DNA from: Eutreptiella sp. 'Long Island Sound 2002'
Lineage: Eukaryota > Euglenozoa > Euglenophyceae > Eutreptiales > Eutreptiaceae
Direction: 5' to 3'
NCBI GenBank assembly: GCA_964036045.1
Contig: OZ038381.1
Coordinates: 63,674,242-63,738,241, forward strand
Length of the DNA: 64,000 nucleotides
Part shown: in pieces, positions 40,567 to 51,060 of the stretch
How positions within the stretch are numbered: position 1 is the stretch's first letter
Layout: each line of letters opens with the position of its first letter
Position numbers and translations under genes: made by a program
The notes under the pieces: model-generated
What the model saw: only the letters and a program-made list of their open reading frames with translations
Told to the model about the DNA's origin: nothing
Database searches by the model: none

Positions 40567-41916
40567 GCTAAAATGGAGGGTCCGCGCAGGTTTCAGCTAA
40601 AACTGCACGAGCGGCGCAGCAAGAATCTTGGCTAAGCACTGAGGTTCAAAAGAGTTGTGGAAGAAAAAACCGCTTTTTACGCTGTTATTTGGCAAATTGC
40701 AACAAAGCAGATGCAAAATATAAGACGATCATAAGAATGAACAAAGAATTTCCAAAACGTACCCAGGCTTGAGGTTCTTGTCTTTTTTTCTTCTAGGGCT
40801 CTCCGCCGCCTGGGGCTTGTTCACCGCCCACAGGGGACCGCCTGGTTGGCCGAACGGATGAAAGCGCTCAGGAGATCGCTGCAGGTGTTGCCAGAGGACA
40901 AAGTGCTTGTGCATGAGTTGGAGAGGACTTGCAGCTTAAAGACGAAACCTCGGCGCGGTTGTATCTCGGAACCGCCGGTGTACTCCAAGGGGTTATCACA
41001 AGTGAACCCCGTCACAAGTAACAAAAAGATACTTCTACCTCTATTGTCGGGAACGTTATCTAGGCCAAGGCCCCCTGTTCCTTGGCAAGTATTAGAGGCT
41101 ATTACTTAATCGCTTTTATCACTCTTCTGACGCATCAAGGTACATTTTTCAGAGTAAATAGGGTCATAACCTGAGCCAACCCATGAAGTTCACCCCTACC
41201 ACTCAATGGAGCGCAGATATCATCCTTCATGGAGGTATTACCGAAAGAAACTGGGCACTTCATGCATTTTTCCGTAGAGGTTAAGCCTGGTGGTCTTCCA
41301 TACCAGGACTTAGATACCAAAAAGTTTCATCTCCTTAATGTGGTTCTACTTGTTAACGGGTTCTGAATTCCGCTGCTTAGCACAGCTGCCGAAGCCAAAT
41401 ATTGTGTCCGGCCCAACCTTGTTTCTAACCAACTCCATTGCATTCCAAACTGTGCACGTGAGACGGCTAACATTGTCTATTGGACCAGGCTCATGTCGGG
41501 TTTCACTATAAAAGGATTTGTTTTTTTTACAAAAGATTAAAGCTTTGTATTTAATCCTGCATTGTCCATTTGCAGCCCCTCTTTGCTACTGATGTTTTGA
41601 TTTGGAATGAGAATATCCTGAATTCGATTCAATTTGGTGTTTCGTTGCCCTCGTCAACTACCATGTCAGCACCATTTTGCATCAAGGTTTTGTTTATCAA
41701 AAAAAAGGAACATCTATCGCATTGGGTAGTCCCCAAACTTTCCTGATAACAGAGACAACACCCATGACGGTTAAAGAAAGAGAACAAGAACACCACTTGA
41801 ATACAATGAAACAGTTTTGTCAACCTCAGTGCAAAGACTGCACCCATCACCTCCAGGCCAATGGCTGAATGGCTGAAGATGAGGAGCCGTCCAGATGACC
41901 ACTATCTACAGGAAGA
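40567..41916 (+). repeat. Right copy of the 1.35-kb direct duplication
   Basis: Matches 4974-6332, with few substitutions and a deletion of about 10 bp near 41419. It starts at GCTAAAATGG directly after the last 65-bp monomer and ends at CTACAGGAAGA. Here the reading frame crossing the right end continues into unique sequence, so this copy keeps the ancestral 3' junction and lacks the ancestral upstream region. Confidence 0.85.
40573..41109 (+). CDS. Candidate 5' exons of the duplicated host gene (right copy)
   Basis: Equivalent to the left copy at 4980-5516: ATG at 40573, possible donor after CGCAG (40589), acceptor TTCTTCTAG ending at 40796, then an open frame to TAA at 41107-41109. It differs from the left copy by few substitutions, including Leu to Pro in SLKTK(L/P)RRG. 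It has its downstream exons (41857, 42380) but the 65-bp array now replaces its original promoter. The two-exon model is inferred from splice-like signals only. Confidence 0.4.
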
Positions 41917-42001
41917 ATCATCCCACGAGCTTCCGGCCCTCGTGGAGAGCATGAAACCAGAGGGGCTGAAGAAAAATACGTTAACTCAGAACTCCATCTA
42001 G
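41857..42001 (+). CDS. Candidate host-gene exon spanning the duplication boundary
   Basis: After an acceptor-like CACCTCCAG (41856) the frame reads MAEWLKMRSRPDDHYLQEE from ATG at 41861 and continues without break past the duplication end (41916) as SSHELPALVESMKPEGLKK, to a TAG at 41999. In the left copy the same frame is cut after LQEE by the CTAC-type tail and ends within three codons. The continuous, charged, protein-like sequence across the boundary shows this junction is ancestral. The protein family was not recognised. Confidence 0.5.
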
Positions 42002-42379
42002 ACACCGAGGCCCCCTCCTTGACGTTTGAGAACCCCAAGAGGTTGAGGAGCAGGAATTCCCTAGTGCCAGCCTTAGCCTCCCTGGTTGCCAAGTCTGAAT
42101 GTCCTTTCCTTGCTCCCTGAGTAACTCGCCCGGATCCTGCACAAAAGAGAGTGGCGAGAACGAAAGTCAGGGAGTGGTGAGGCAAAGAATTGGCCAGCAC
42201 CATTAAGACGCAGGAAGAAGGATGGGTGATACCTTATAATAAAGCTGATGCTTCCATCCACACGACGCAGATATTCGCCCACTAAGAATCTAGGGTGAGC
42301 ACGCCCTCTCTTAGGAAAATGCCCGAGCCGGCTTGTGTGCGGCGGGCCTTTCCTCCACACTAAGAAGTTTCGAAACTAG

Positions 42380-42519
42380 GTCCAGATGAGACCGTTGAGC
42401 TTCTCAGGCGGGTACTCTGTGCCAGTGAAGAGGTCCCGGACCTCAGCGCCTTGCTTGCGGCAGTAAAAAACGACTCATCTGAAGAAGCCCCCCACCCCTG
42501 CAATGTCGTCTGCAGTTGA
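42380..42519 (+). CDS. Candidate terminal exon of the host gene
   Basis: An acceptor-like GAAACTAG precedes an open stretch reading PDETVELLRRVLCASEEV, then PDLSALLAAVKNDSSEEAP and a Cys-containing end, with TGA at 42517. The composition is strongly protein-like (amphipathic helix then acidic tail). How it joins the exon at 41857-42001 is not resolved; the region between also contains an open stretch (ENPKRLRSRNSLVPALASL near 42030-42090). No family was recognised. Confidence 0.35.
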
Positions 42520-43730
42520 ACTAATGACCAAGGACGTGAACAGCCGCATAGGCATCCACAGCTCCACTATGGACACCTGTCCTATCACTTCCCATCCTCC
42601 TTTGGGTTAGTAAGTCACAAAAAGTACAGTCTGAACGGAATTGTTTGTTGGCCGCAGCACTTGTTTGAAATAGGGTGTTCATAACAAAAATGTAAAATTT
42701 GTACTTCGTCTTGCTATAACCCACCACAATCCACAAATTACATCACTTTCACCTGTTTCCTTTCAGATGCGAGTTACAATAATGTTGCATAGGGCGTGCA
42801 ATAAAAAAACCAAAATGGGCTTGTTATACCGCCAGACCCAACTGAAAACCTCCCATCCTCACCGAAGGCAATGGATGCCCTAGCTCCTAGTACAACCAAT
42901 AACATTGTGCTATATCGTCTGCCACCTTCTCCTACAGAAATTGGTATAGCATGGCAAACAATTGTGCACCATAATACAAGAGCGCGCATTATAATACATA
43001 ATACTGAGAAATAGCATGGCATGCTAGCGCGGAGCGTGTCATGCTGCTGCAGCCTAGCACATAGTATACCCAACACCAAAAGCAAAAGTAGGACAGAGCC
43101 TATACAGCATGGAGCAGTATGGTGGTGCATCCTGAAGCAAGGACAAGCATGCAGAACAATTGTGTTGTATGCCAAGCCATAGCAGACCATAGTGTACAAC
43201 ATTCTGCAGCATGGCGGCACCTAGACATGACATAACAATGCACATTACGCAACCGCATCTTGAAGCATATCCAAACATGCAACATGGTGTTACAGACCGA
43301 GTCGTGGCACAGCATGCCGAGACGGAGGACATCATATGGATACTAAGCAGAGCATGGTGTGTCATGTTGCAGTATTGCGCAGCATAGCAAACCACGGCAT
43401 TGCATAGCATGTTGCACAATGGAGCAGCATGCAAAACCTTGGAGAACCATATCAAACACTAACACACGCTAGCAAGGAGGCATTCTGTGTGTTATCATTT
43501 TTTACCTGAGAACTTGTTTCTCGTACACATCAAAATTACAGAAATGAGGTAACATTTAAGTCAAACCATCCAAAGAATTGAGCAAAAGCATCAGAATAAA
43601 AGACTTCGCACCTCAGGCAGAATGGTTGCCCGGCGCGCGCCCGGCGCGCTACTTTTGTATTAACTATCCCGACGTCAGCCCCAGATCTGCCCTCTCTTGG
43701 AAAAGCATCCCAAGTAGACCACGTTGCACT
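42520..43730. repeat. Degenerate AGCATGGCA-type repeats and AT-rich DNA
   Basis: From about 42890 to 43450 the words GCATAGC, GCATGGCA and CAGCATGG recur irregularly, giving Cys/Met/His-rich minus-strand frames (43054-43455) that reflect the repeat and not a protein. The rest is AT-rich without a recognised gene. Confidence 0.55.
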
Positions 43731-44006
43731 TCACACCTTTGCTACAAAGCACGTTGCATAATACAACAATATCAGTGAATTCAGCCTCCAACCGTCATTT
43801 GTATTGTACTTACAAAGAACATTGGTCCTACAATTGTGGGTGTTAATGCATTCAATACAATAGTGCTCCTTACACTCGAACAAGAACGGGTTAGGGCAGC
43901 GCTTCTTGCAGCACAACACATACACTTCTGTCCCATCCTCCACCTCATCTTGCGCCCCACAACCGAGCAAACAGCTGTTCAATGTGTGCCCACCGGTGCC
44001 TGTCAT
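43731..44006 (-). CDS. Cys-rich, zinc-finger-like open frame
   Basis: A 91-codon frame with closely spaced Cys and His: CLLGCG, then YVLCCKKRCPNPFLFECKEH, YCIECINTHNC. The pattern Cys-x-Cys ... Cys-x-x-His-x-Cys-x-x-Cys resembles RING- or B-box-like treble-clef fingers, but the spacing matches no family exactly. It may be one exon of a larger gene or a relic. The first Met is formal. No neighbour on the same strand supports it. Confidence 0.35.
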   Translation of the reverse strand: MTGTGGHTLNSCLLGCGAQDEVEDGTEVYVLCCKKRCPNPFLFECKEHYCIECINTHNCRTNVLCKYNTNDGWRLNSLILLYYATCFVAKV

Positions 44007-44918
44007 TGTAACATTGTTGACGGGCTTTCACAGTGCCATTCATTCTTCAAATGAATGGCACAATGACATGAATACAGCCTTTAAAAGCACCCGCAATGCC
44101 CTCAACTTCAAAACCCAAAAGACTGCCTGGGGTATGGGAAGGTCAATACCTATCCCAAGTCGAAACATGTGGTGATGTCCCGGCTGCCAAGAGCCAAATC
44201 CATATAGTTTTGCCCAATACATCAACAGCAAGGGCTCAACGGCTGGGTACGGGTCACAAAAGATGCCTGGTGTGCTAATGTTCTCCCCACAAACAAAGAT
44301 TCTCTACTACAGCATAACATTCTAACAAAACAAACATTTTTAAAAAACAGTCATTCGCATGTTTGAAAACGTCACACAAAAAGAATCACTTTTTTGGATG
44401 GCTATCTAAAACTTGAGATTTTGGTGTGACTAAAACAAACCAAAGCCGGGTGTCGGCAGGGGGTCTTGTTTTCTTTAGACGCCTGGAGATCTTGCAGTAT
44501 TTAGCTCCAAGAAAAATCCGCACTAAAAAATGTTTTGTGTTATAAAAACATGCTGCGCAAAAAAAAAATACCCGGACGGTTTTTTTTCTGCACGCAATAT
44601 TTTTTTTAGCGCAACTGCCGCAAATTTTAGAGCTGGTCAAATAATTCTGATTGGCAACTGTGTAGGCACCTGTTGCGGAAGGTGGTGTTTGCAGGGCCCC
44701 TTTTACGGCAAAGGCGATGAAGCAAGTTTAATTTGAACCCCCAGCTCCTTGTGAAACAAACCAACAAGTGAAACCCCCGACATTTCAAATTGTGTACGGC
44801 AATTCCACGCCCGGGTTGCCGACGGGCCAGCAAACGTTGCTTGTCACGCAGCTCTACGCTTCGCTCACATTGATTGCTTGGCGGGGCACTGCTAGCGTAG
44901 CAAGGCTATCGGCTCCTT
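44007..44918. other. Noncoding, with an A/T-run repeat-family copy
   Basis: No gene was recognised. At about 44340-44650 lies a copy of the dispersed element built from A-runs, T-runs and CTAAAA/TTTTAGCGC words that recurs near 46.83-47.08, 50.95-51.25, 53.01-53.18 and 54.42-54.58 kb. Confidence 0.4.
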
Positions 44919-45758
44919 TTGGAGAGTAGACGGATCGGACACAATGCCCCATGTGGGTGGCGGCGACCCACGCCAAAGACCTCCTGTGCCCGGGGTGACA
45001 ATTGCATTGGACATGTTGGGGCAACAAACGAGGTTTGTATAGCACATCGTCTTGCTAATCTGGCGCTCTTCAACGTGCCCACAAGAAAGGACAAAATCAA
45101 TTTTTTGTGAAGGCATGCACACCTTTGTCCTACCCGCGTGACAGCGAGTGGTTGCAGGATAGGCATGTGATCACCTACTTGGCAGAGAGTGTGAACCTCA
45201 ACGTTGTGGACAAGCCGCTGGCATGCAACTACGTTGTGCAGGCCATCATGCCCACCGAAACATGACAGAGGCTAGTGCCACGGAATCTGAGTTGTTGCAG
45301 TGCCACCACCTCATGTTGGTTCCTAGGCCCATCACCTAGAGCGTGGTCTGCAGTAGTGCTGTCATTGGTTTGTTTTTCCTTTGACGGCCGTGAAGTTCTG
45401 CACGCGGGCTTTATTGTGTTTTCATAGCATCCCAAAGCCTCAAATGAGTGCATGTCCAGTTTCATGTTCTTTTGTACCGAGAATAATATTGAAGTGCGAA
45501 CCAAAGCACTCAGGCACCAAGCTGCAGCTAGTAGGCAACAATGGGACCTGTAGGTACCATTCTCCCCGCTATATATGCCTCGCAGCACACACTGAAATAG
45601 GGACAGACCTACGAGCAGTGGTCTTGCCACCAATGGCTGCTGACTTTATTGGGCTCGTCCAAGCATGCTTGAGGGAGGCGCCAACGACCAAATCTGATAC
45701 CGTATATGAAAGGTTGTGTGCCCTTGCCTCAGTCCGCGTGAAGACCCAAGTCTTCTAA
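44919..45758 (+). pseudogene. Decayed unrecognised protein-coding region
   Basis: Plus-strand sequence is protein-like in pieces. One is 44919-45110 (with DNCIGHVGATNEVCIAHRLA and FNVPTRKDKINF). After a T-run at 45096-45101, a second frame reads EWLQDRHVITYLAESVNLNV and VVDKPLACNYVVQAIMPTE to a TGA near 45265. A third, ending in TAA at 45756, has GTKLQLVGNNGTCRYHSP and AVVLPPMAADFIGLVQACL. The frame change at the T-run looks like a homopolymer indel. I do not recognise the protein; several Cys/His residues in the first piece may bind zinc. A transposon origin is likely from context but unproven. Confidence 0.35.
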
Positions 45759-46149
45759 GATGTGCCTTTTACCTCCCAACCAGGCAGGCGCAGAGGCCTT
45801 GGAGAAATCGACAAGCGAGAAGTTTGCTGGAGTGTAGGGTGACTTTCTTGTGCGGGTGTGTGGTGGATACATGGAACACTATTTGCCCGTCCAGACAACC
45901 AGTGTGTCGTGGTTGCTGAGTGGGGACCTCTTTTCGGCCGCAAAGGGATCACGGCAATTTCTTCTGCTCCTTTCTTCTGCCATGCAATGTGCCACCCCCC
46001 TTGCTGTGCATTGTCTGACAACCTTGGACATTTGCGTCCCAGCACATCTGTTCCTGCTTTGAATGCTTATTTTTTGCAGCTTTGGCATCCCTAATTAGTT
46101 CAACTTTTGGATTTCTTGTTCAGAGTTTGTTCAAAAAGAGCTTTTTTCG

Positions 46150-46835
46150 CGGTTTTTTCTGCTTCTTTCTTCTTCAGTGCATTGTGCCACCCAGGTGCAT
46201 GTGATGAAGCCATAGTGATCAACACCTGACAACCCTACATTCAACGCATCTGTTCTTGCATAATATGCTCATTTTCTGAAGGTTTTGCCGTCTGCCCAGT
46301 CAATCTCAACGTTCAGATTCCTTCCTCAGACTTTGTTTGGAGGCATTATTTGGTGCACAAAGACAAATGTATTGCCTCGTAGAGGTTGTTTTCAAGCACT
46401 ACTCACTCGATGCACAAATTTGCCCATATTTTCATGCTCAAGTTTTGTGTTTTCCAAACGTCATCAGATGGTGGTGAACATAAGCGGATCCAAGTGCACA
46501 CAGCGAAGGATGCTGGTTCTCTATTCGTTTGGCATATCCAAAAAACCACGGCATTTTAGCCCTTCTCCACAACAAAGGCCTCTTGCTTATCATTTGCACA
46601 GGGGCAGGTCCAGACGCCATCAAGTGGGCTACATCATCTGCATGTAATGTAGTGCGTACTGCAAGAGCACGTTCTGCAAATGCTGGGCCATCTGCTTTGC
46701 CCTTGTTGGCACTCTTTGCTATTCTTTGTTTTGTGCCTTGTTTTTCAGGGTTTGCTGAAAAATGTGGTTGATTCATCCAGTGGGGTACCCCTAAGAAGTG
46801 CATTTTTGCCTCCCCTCCCGACAGGAAAATATTTT
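46150..46835 (-). repeat. Left arm of a long inverted repeat (Mutator-like element)
   Basis: This segment is similar, in reverse complement, to 51250-52295. Shared landmarks include CCATAGTGATCAAC, GCATTATT-GGTGCACAAAG, TTTTCAAGCACTACTCA, CGGCATTTTAGCCCTTCTCC and CCTCCCCTCCC. Identity by eye is high with scattered changes. It lies about 2.8 kb beyond the 3' end of the transposase remnant, so it and its partner could be the long terminal inverted repeats of a Mutator-like element. A further diverged copy of its outer end lies at about 45930-46100. Confidence 0.6.
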
Positions 46836-47369
46836 TTTTTGTTTGCGAAAATATGTTTTTTTGGCTGCGCCAAAAAAAATAGTACCTCTAAAACAATAAA
46901 GAACATGTAAAATTTAACACAAAACATCTAAAACAAATGTCGAAAATGACCAAAATTTTAAATAGCTCTCCCACAAATAATTCGCTGCAAATCTAAAAAA
47001 AAGTAATAAAACAACATTTCGGCAACAGACTTTCGGATCTGAAAAAAAAACCTAAAAAAGGATCCACATCGAAACAAATGAAATAACGGATAACGCTACC
47101 TCCACGCCCCTGCCTTGCCGCTATAGGCAAGGTGCAATAGAAACCATTGATTCACACTGTTCGTTGCATCTAGGGACCAAGCATGACACTACTGCCAACA
47201 AAATTGCCTGATGCCGGATGCACTTTTCCGAACGTGCTGTTGCAGTACATTTGCTGTCAACAAAACTGCCCGATGCCAGATGCAAATTCCGAACGTGCTG
47301 TTGCATTATCCATCATCTTCACGTAATGTAAAGTAATACACTTTACATTATGCAAACATGATCGATAAT
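46836..47369. other. AT-rich spacer with A/T-run repeat
   Basis: No gene was recognised. It contains a copy of the CTAAAA/T-run dispersed repeat (46830-47080) and a short inverted pair around TTACATTATG (47322-47350: ACGTAATGTAAAGTA/TACTTTACATTATG). Confidence 0.4.
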
Positions 47370-47640
47370 GCAACCCACTTGATGGCTTGGGAACCTGCCA
47401 CTGTGCAACTGATGCACAAGAGGCCTTCGTTGTTGAGGAAGACTGGAGTGCCATGGATTTTTGGACATGACCCAAAAAAAAAAGAACCAGCATCCCTCCC
47501 TGTGTGCACCCTAGTCGACGTATGTTGCCCCACCATCTGAAGACATTTGCAAAGAGGAACACTTGAGGATGAAATTATGGGCAAAATTGTGCAACGACTG
47601 ACTAGTGTTTGAAAACCACCTCCCAAAGGCAAATCTCGTC
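47370..47640 (+). repeat. Internal diverged copy of the inverted-repeat sequence
   Basis: Shares with 51460-51690 the order AATGCAACCCACTTGATGGC, GATGCACAAGA, CATGGATTTTTGGA, CAGCATCCCTCCCTGTG and AAATTATGGGCAAAATTGTG, with more divergence than the two copies at 51.5 and 51.9 kb. It has the same orientation as the right arm. It may be a nested or rearranged arm of a related element. Confidence 0.6.
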
Positions 47641-48279
47641 GTTTTTGTGCACCGAATAATGCCGAAGGGCTTGGCTAAGTGATGTAGGGGATCTGTGAAT
47701 AACGTCATCCTGCCACTGTGAGTGTAATGTATCCGCTGTAGAAGGCACCCCGACATCAACATATTATGGCTTTTTCTGTGGACCAACAATGGCTCCTGTC
47801 CGAGGACTGCAACTTTTTGGATTTCACAATGTATTTAATTTCCGAAAAGAGTACTGTTGAATTTCTTCTCCATGTTGCTTTGGCAGGACACAGCCTCGGC
47901 CACTAAGCGAGATCAAAATCAGATTGGAATAAGGAGTGTTGACCAAAGGTAAGCACAGGCAAGGGCGGAGTGCGTGGGTATCAGTTGCAGCCAATTTACG
48001 TCCTTCGAGCGTGTCATCTTACGGAAACAATCTCTGTGCGTTGGACAGCCGCGTGTTGGAACACCATTCTCCACTTGCCCGCTGCAGTAACCCTCTGTTA
48101 CCCTGGCCTCATCCTCATTCAGCACAACCTTCATCACCAACAGCTCTACACGTGGCAGCAGTGTACAGCAATACTCAGGATATAGACGACAAATGCATAC
48201 AGCATAGACTGCAAATATGCACTGCAACCGCATGAGTGCAGGCCGTGTGTGGCACTAAGCAGCACAGTAGACCCCGAAA

Positions 48280-48890
48280 ATCTTTGACCGACGTGGTTCC
48301 GTCAAATATTTGGGGGGCCTACACCACCAAAATATTTGACGGATGTATGTCCTTTTTTTGGGGGGGGTATACATCCCCCAACTATTTAACGGATGTATGT
48401 CCGTCAAATATTTGGGGGGTGTAGACCCCCAAAATATTTGACGGATGTATGTCCGTCAAATATTTGGGGGGCCTGCACCAGCAAAATATATTGACGGATG
48501 TATGTCCGTCAAATGTTTGGGGGGCCTACACCCCAAAAATTTTTGACGGATGTGGTTCCGTCAAATATTTGAGGGGCCTACAGCCGCAAAATATTTGACG
48601 GATCTACGTCCGTCAAATATTTGGGGGTTGTAGACCCCCACAATATTTGGCGGATGTATGTCTGTCAAATATTTGGGCGGTGTAGAACCCGAACCTATTT
48701 GCCGCATGTGGTTCCGTCAAATATTTGGGGGGTGTAGCGCCCCAAAATATTTGGCGGAAGTGGTTCCGTCAAATATTTGGGGGGTCTACCCCCCCCCCAA
48801 ATATTTGACGGATATATTTCCGTCAAATATTTTTGCAGGGCCTACACCCCCAAAATATTTGACGGGTGTATGTCCGTCAAATATGAGCAA
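48280..48890. repeat. 52-bp tandem array of near-perfect palindromes
   Basis: About eleven units with starts of GTCAAAT at 48301, 48403, 48455, 48508, 48560, 48612, 48664, 48716, 48768, 48822 and 48876 (period 52-54, one unit distorted by a G-run near 48352-48367). Each unit is a dyad: CCGTCAAATATTTGGGGG, a short spacer, then CCCCCAAAATATTTGACGG. The junction between units (GACGGATGTATGTCCGTC) is also a dyad, so hairpins or cruciforms can form in either phase. It lies inside the presumed Mutator-like element. It is not a CRISPR array: there are no unique spacers. Confidence 0.9.
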
Positions 48891-49060
48891 AGAATTTCGA
48901 ACTTGGGACTCACTGAGCAGACTGCGAAAGCCGCAAAAAATGAGCATTTGATGCACGAACTGTTGTGTTGGGATGCAGGGTTGTAAAGAGTTCATCACTA
49001 TGACTGTCAGACACTGCAGCACAGGCACGTGAGTGGCACGTTGTACTGCAGAAGAAATGA
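48884..49060 (+). repeat. Diverged copy of the right-arm outer end
   Basis: GAGCAAAGAATTTCGAACTT through GACACTGCAGCACAG is similar to the outer end of the right arm at 52165-52310 (both have GCAAAAAATGAGCAT, ATCACTATGRCTG and CAGACACTGCAGCACAG). It directly follows the palindromic array. This may mark the end of a second, nested element whose interior is the array. Confidence 0.6.
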
Positions 49061-49655
49061 GCAAAAAAAGCTTGGCTGGATCACTCTGCGTCTGGGTATT
49101 CTGCTGAGCAGGTAAGCGTAGGGATTTTTTTTGGGTCAGTAGCTTGGTGGTAAGCCTCCGGAAACAAAGGGGCCTCTGATGCACTATCCGAACTTGGAAT
49201 GCTATGAAAAGCAGTAAGAAACACATCTCTAATATAATGGGAGCTGGGTTTGTTTTTCTTTGTGTGCTACTGGATGGTAAATAAAAGTAAGGTACACTAT
49301 GGTCGAATAGCCTAAGGTGAAGTCCAGTAAACCAACCCCTTGCATCTTAATCGGCACACATTGCAACACAAAGCAATGCAACGCAACAAAGGCACTACGG
49401 TTGACCACGGTACTATGTGCATGGCGAGTCCCTTACCCCAACTCAAGGGGCCACGCAACAAGGCGTGGACTACGAGTCCGTAACACCAATTCCAGCTTGG
49501 ATTTACACCTTTGTTTCACCCATTTCTACCTTTTTGCGCATTCCCACCACATCCACTCTTTTTGTGGGTTGATTGCTCCCCACCCAGTGGGGAGACTCAC
49601 CTGTGAGGCTTGACAGCCCCCCCCCCCCCTCTAGACCCCCTCCGGCCATCCCGTG
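49061..49655. other. Noncoding region 3' of the transposase remnant
   Basis: No convincing gene. A plus-strand frame at 49317-49613 has ordinary composition but no recognised family. A C-run lies at 49618-49629. Confidence 0.35.
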
Positions 49656-51060
49656 TCATGCCGAGGAAAGAATGAGGCTTGCGCGCTGTTGGCATAGCAA
49701 GAACTTTTGCCGCTTGGACTGGTGCAACAATTTGCAAGCAGCCTCATCCAAGGGGCCAGCATCAAGTGCAGCTTGCAAAGCGGTCGTCTCCTCTACCATA
49801 ACGTTCTGCAGGACTCCATCCAACCACGCGTTTGCGAACCAGCAACCACCCGCAAACTGCATGTGTGCAGTTTTCGCCAAGCGCGTGCGTTTCAGCTGCC
49901 GAGCGTCGGGGTACAAGCTAGCCAGTGGTGCGGTCTTTCGACCAGTTGTGGAGCATGCGCTTGACCCATTTCAAGAAAGGGATGAGGCGCCGGTGTTCAG
50001 GCAGAATTTATGCCCTCTTGATGATTGGTAACCGGCGGGCAATATGGCAATGCACCATGATGTGCCCAAATACTCCGTCCGGAAAGCCTCGGTGAAACTT
50101 TTCGGGAACGCCTTGGGAAACCCAGTCTGTAATAGCCTCTCCCTTCTTGTTGTGGTGCACATGTGGGGACGGCAAATTGGAGAGTTCCCGTACAGATGCC
50201 ATGACCACCGGGTAGAAAGATGGCAAAAGGGTTACCTTGTCGCGAACAATCTTTGCAACATGGAAAGAACAATCGGCCACCATCATCCCACGGAACGCTG
50301 CGGCGAGCACAACCCGAAGTGCACTAGCATGATCCGCTATCCCCTTCGTTGGGCACCAACGGGACCCATCTTTTTGCACCTCCTCGTGCACCGCCTTCAA
50401 GAACGGTGCAGCGACTGCTTTCCGCTCTGATGTTGCTACGCAGATAGCGATGGGCAACAATCGGTGTGCGACGTCACACGTGCCCAGGAGTTGCATTGTG
50501 AAGCCCTCTATTGTGATGGAGAATTGCCTGTCAATGGACAGGAAATCCTCCGCACGGCCCCTGCGGGCATTTTGAATCAGGTTCGGGGTTGACAAGCAAG
50601 TCAAGAATATGGATCCGTCATCTACGATGGATTCCTTGAAGTAATACAGCCAATTGTCATCAATTCGCTCCTCTTCCAACTCTTTGAGCCGTTTCTCACC
50701 CTTTGCCTTGGTACTGAGGGCCGGGGGGGGGGGGGGGCATGCATTCCAATTGGCATTCCACTTTGCCGACATTTTGCCTACCACAGGGCCACGAGGGAGT
50801 GCTGCCCGCATCAAAGCTAGAGCCCGTTGCGGACAGTTGCCCTGCAAAAGATCCTTGAGCTTCAGGGTCATGTGCAATGGCAAATGGAGAGACTTACCCT
50901 CCAAGTATGACGAATTAGGCCCATTTAGGCCGATTTGCTTGATGGTCCATGGGGTAATCTTTTTTTTTAGATGCGAAGTCTTTTTTTTAGATGCGCTAAA
51001 ATTTAAGAGAAGTGCTAAAATTTGAGTCAAAACAGCTAAAAAATGAGCATAAACAGCTAA
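49656..51060 (-). pseudogene. Mutator-like (MULE) transposase remnant
   Basis: A minus-strand frame (51147-50008, 379 codons; the first 55 or so are A-run sequence) holds a MULE-type catalytic core: Asp206 in LSIDRQFSITIEG, the hydrophobic LLPIAICVATSERKAVA, Asp272 in GIADHASALRVVLA and the CSFH metal/structural motif just after. Such transposases are DDE enzymes that cut and paste DNA; the third acidic residue was not located. The frame stops at a TAA (50008) but resumes behind it (LPEHRRLIPFLKWVKRMLHN) until a TAG near 49920. The end then continues in another frame (FAGGCWFANAWLDGVLQN) to 49656. It lacks an intact product. It lies between inverted repeats at 46.15-46.84 and 51.25-52.3 kb. 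Confidence 0.7.

Noticed and set aside
37749-40635. Large plus-strand Cys/Val/Pro repeat proteins (up to 980 codons)
   Set aside because: All three frames are open because the 65-bp unit has no plus-strand stop; the repeat is a DNA feature and the element's sense strand is the opposite one.
4974-41916. The 1.35-kb duplications as LTRs of a giant LTR element
   Set aside because: No primer-binding site or polypurine tract lies inside them, the inner polyprotein is of EEP-RT (LINE) type, and a reading frame runs out of the right copy into unique flank.
43054-43455. Cys/Met-rich secreted-type protein
   Set aside because: The frame follows degenerate AGCATGGCA repeats; several overlapping frames show the same composition.
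45229-45633. Minus-strand 134-codon frame
   Set aside because: The plus strand of the same interval has the more coherent protein-like sequence; the minus frame is treated as its shadow.
48280-48890. CRISPR array
   Set aside because: The units are tandem palindromes with no unique spacers, no cas genes are present, and the DNA is eukaryotic.
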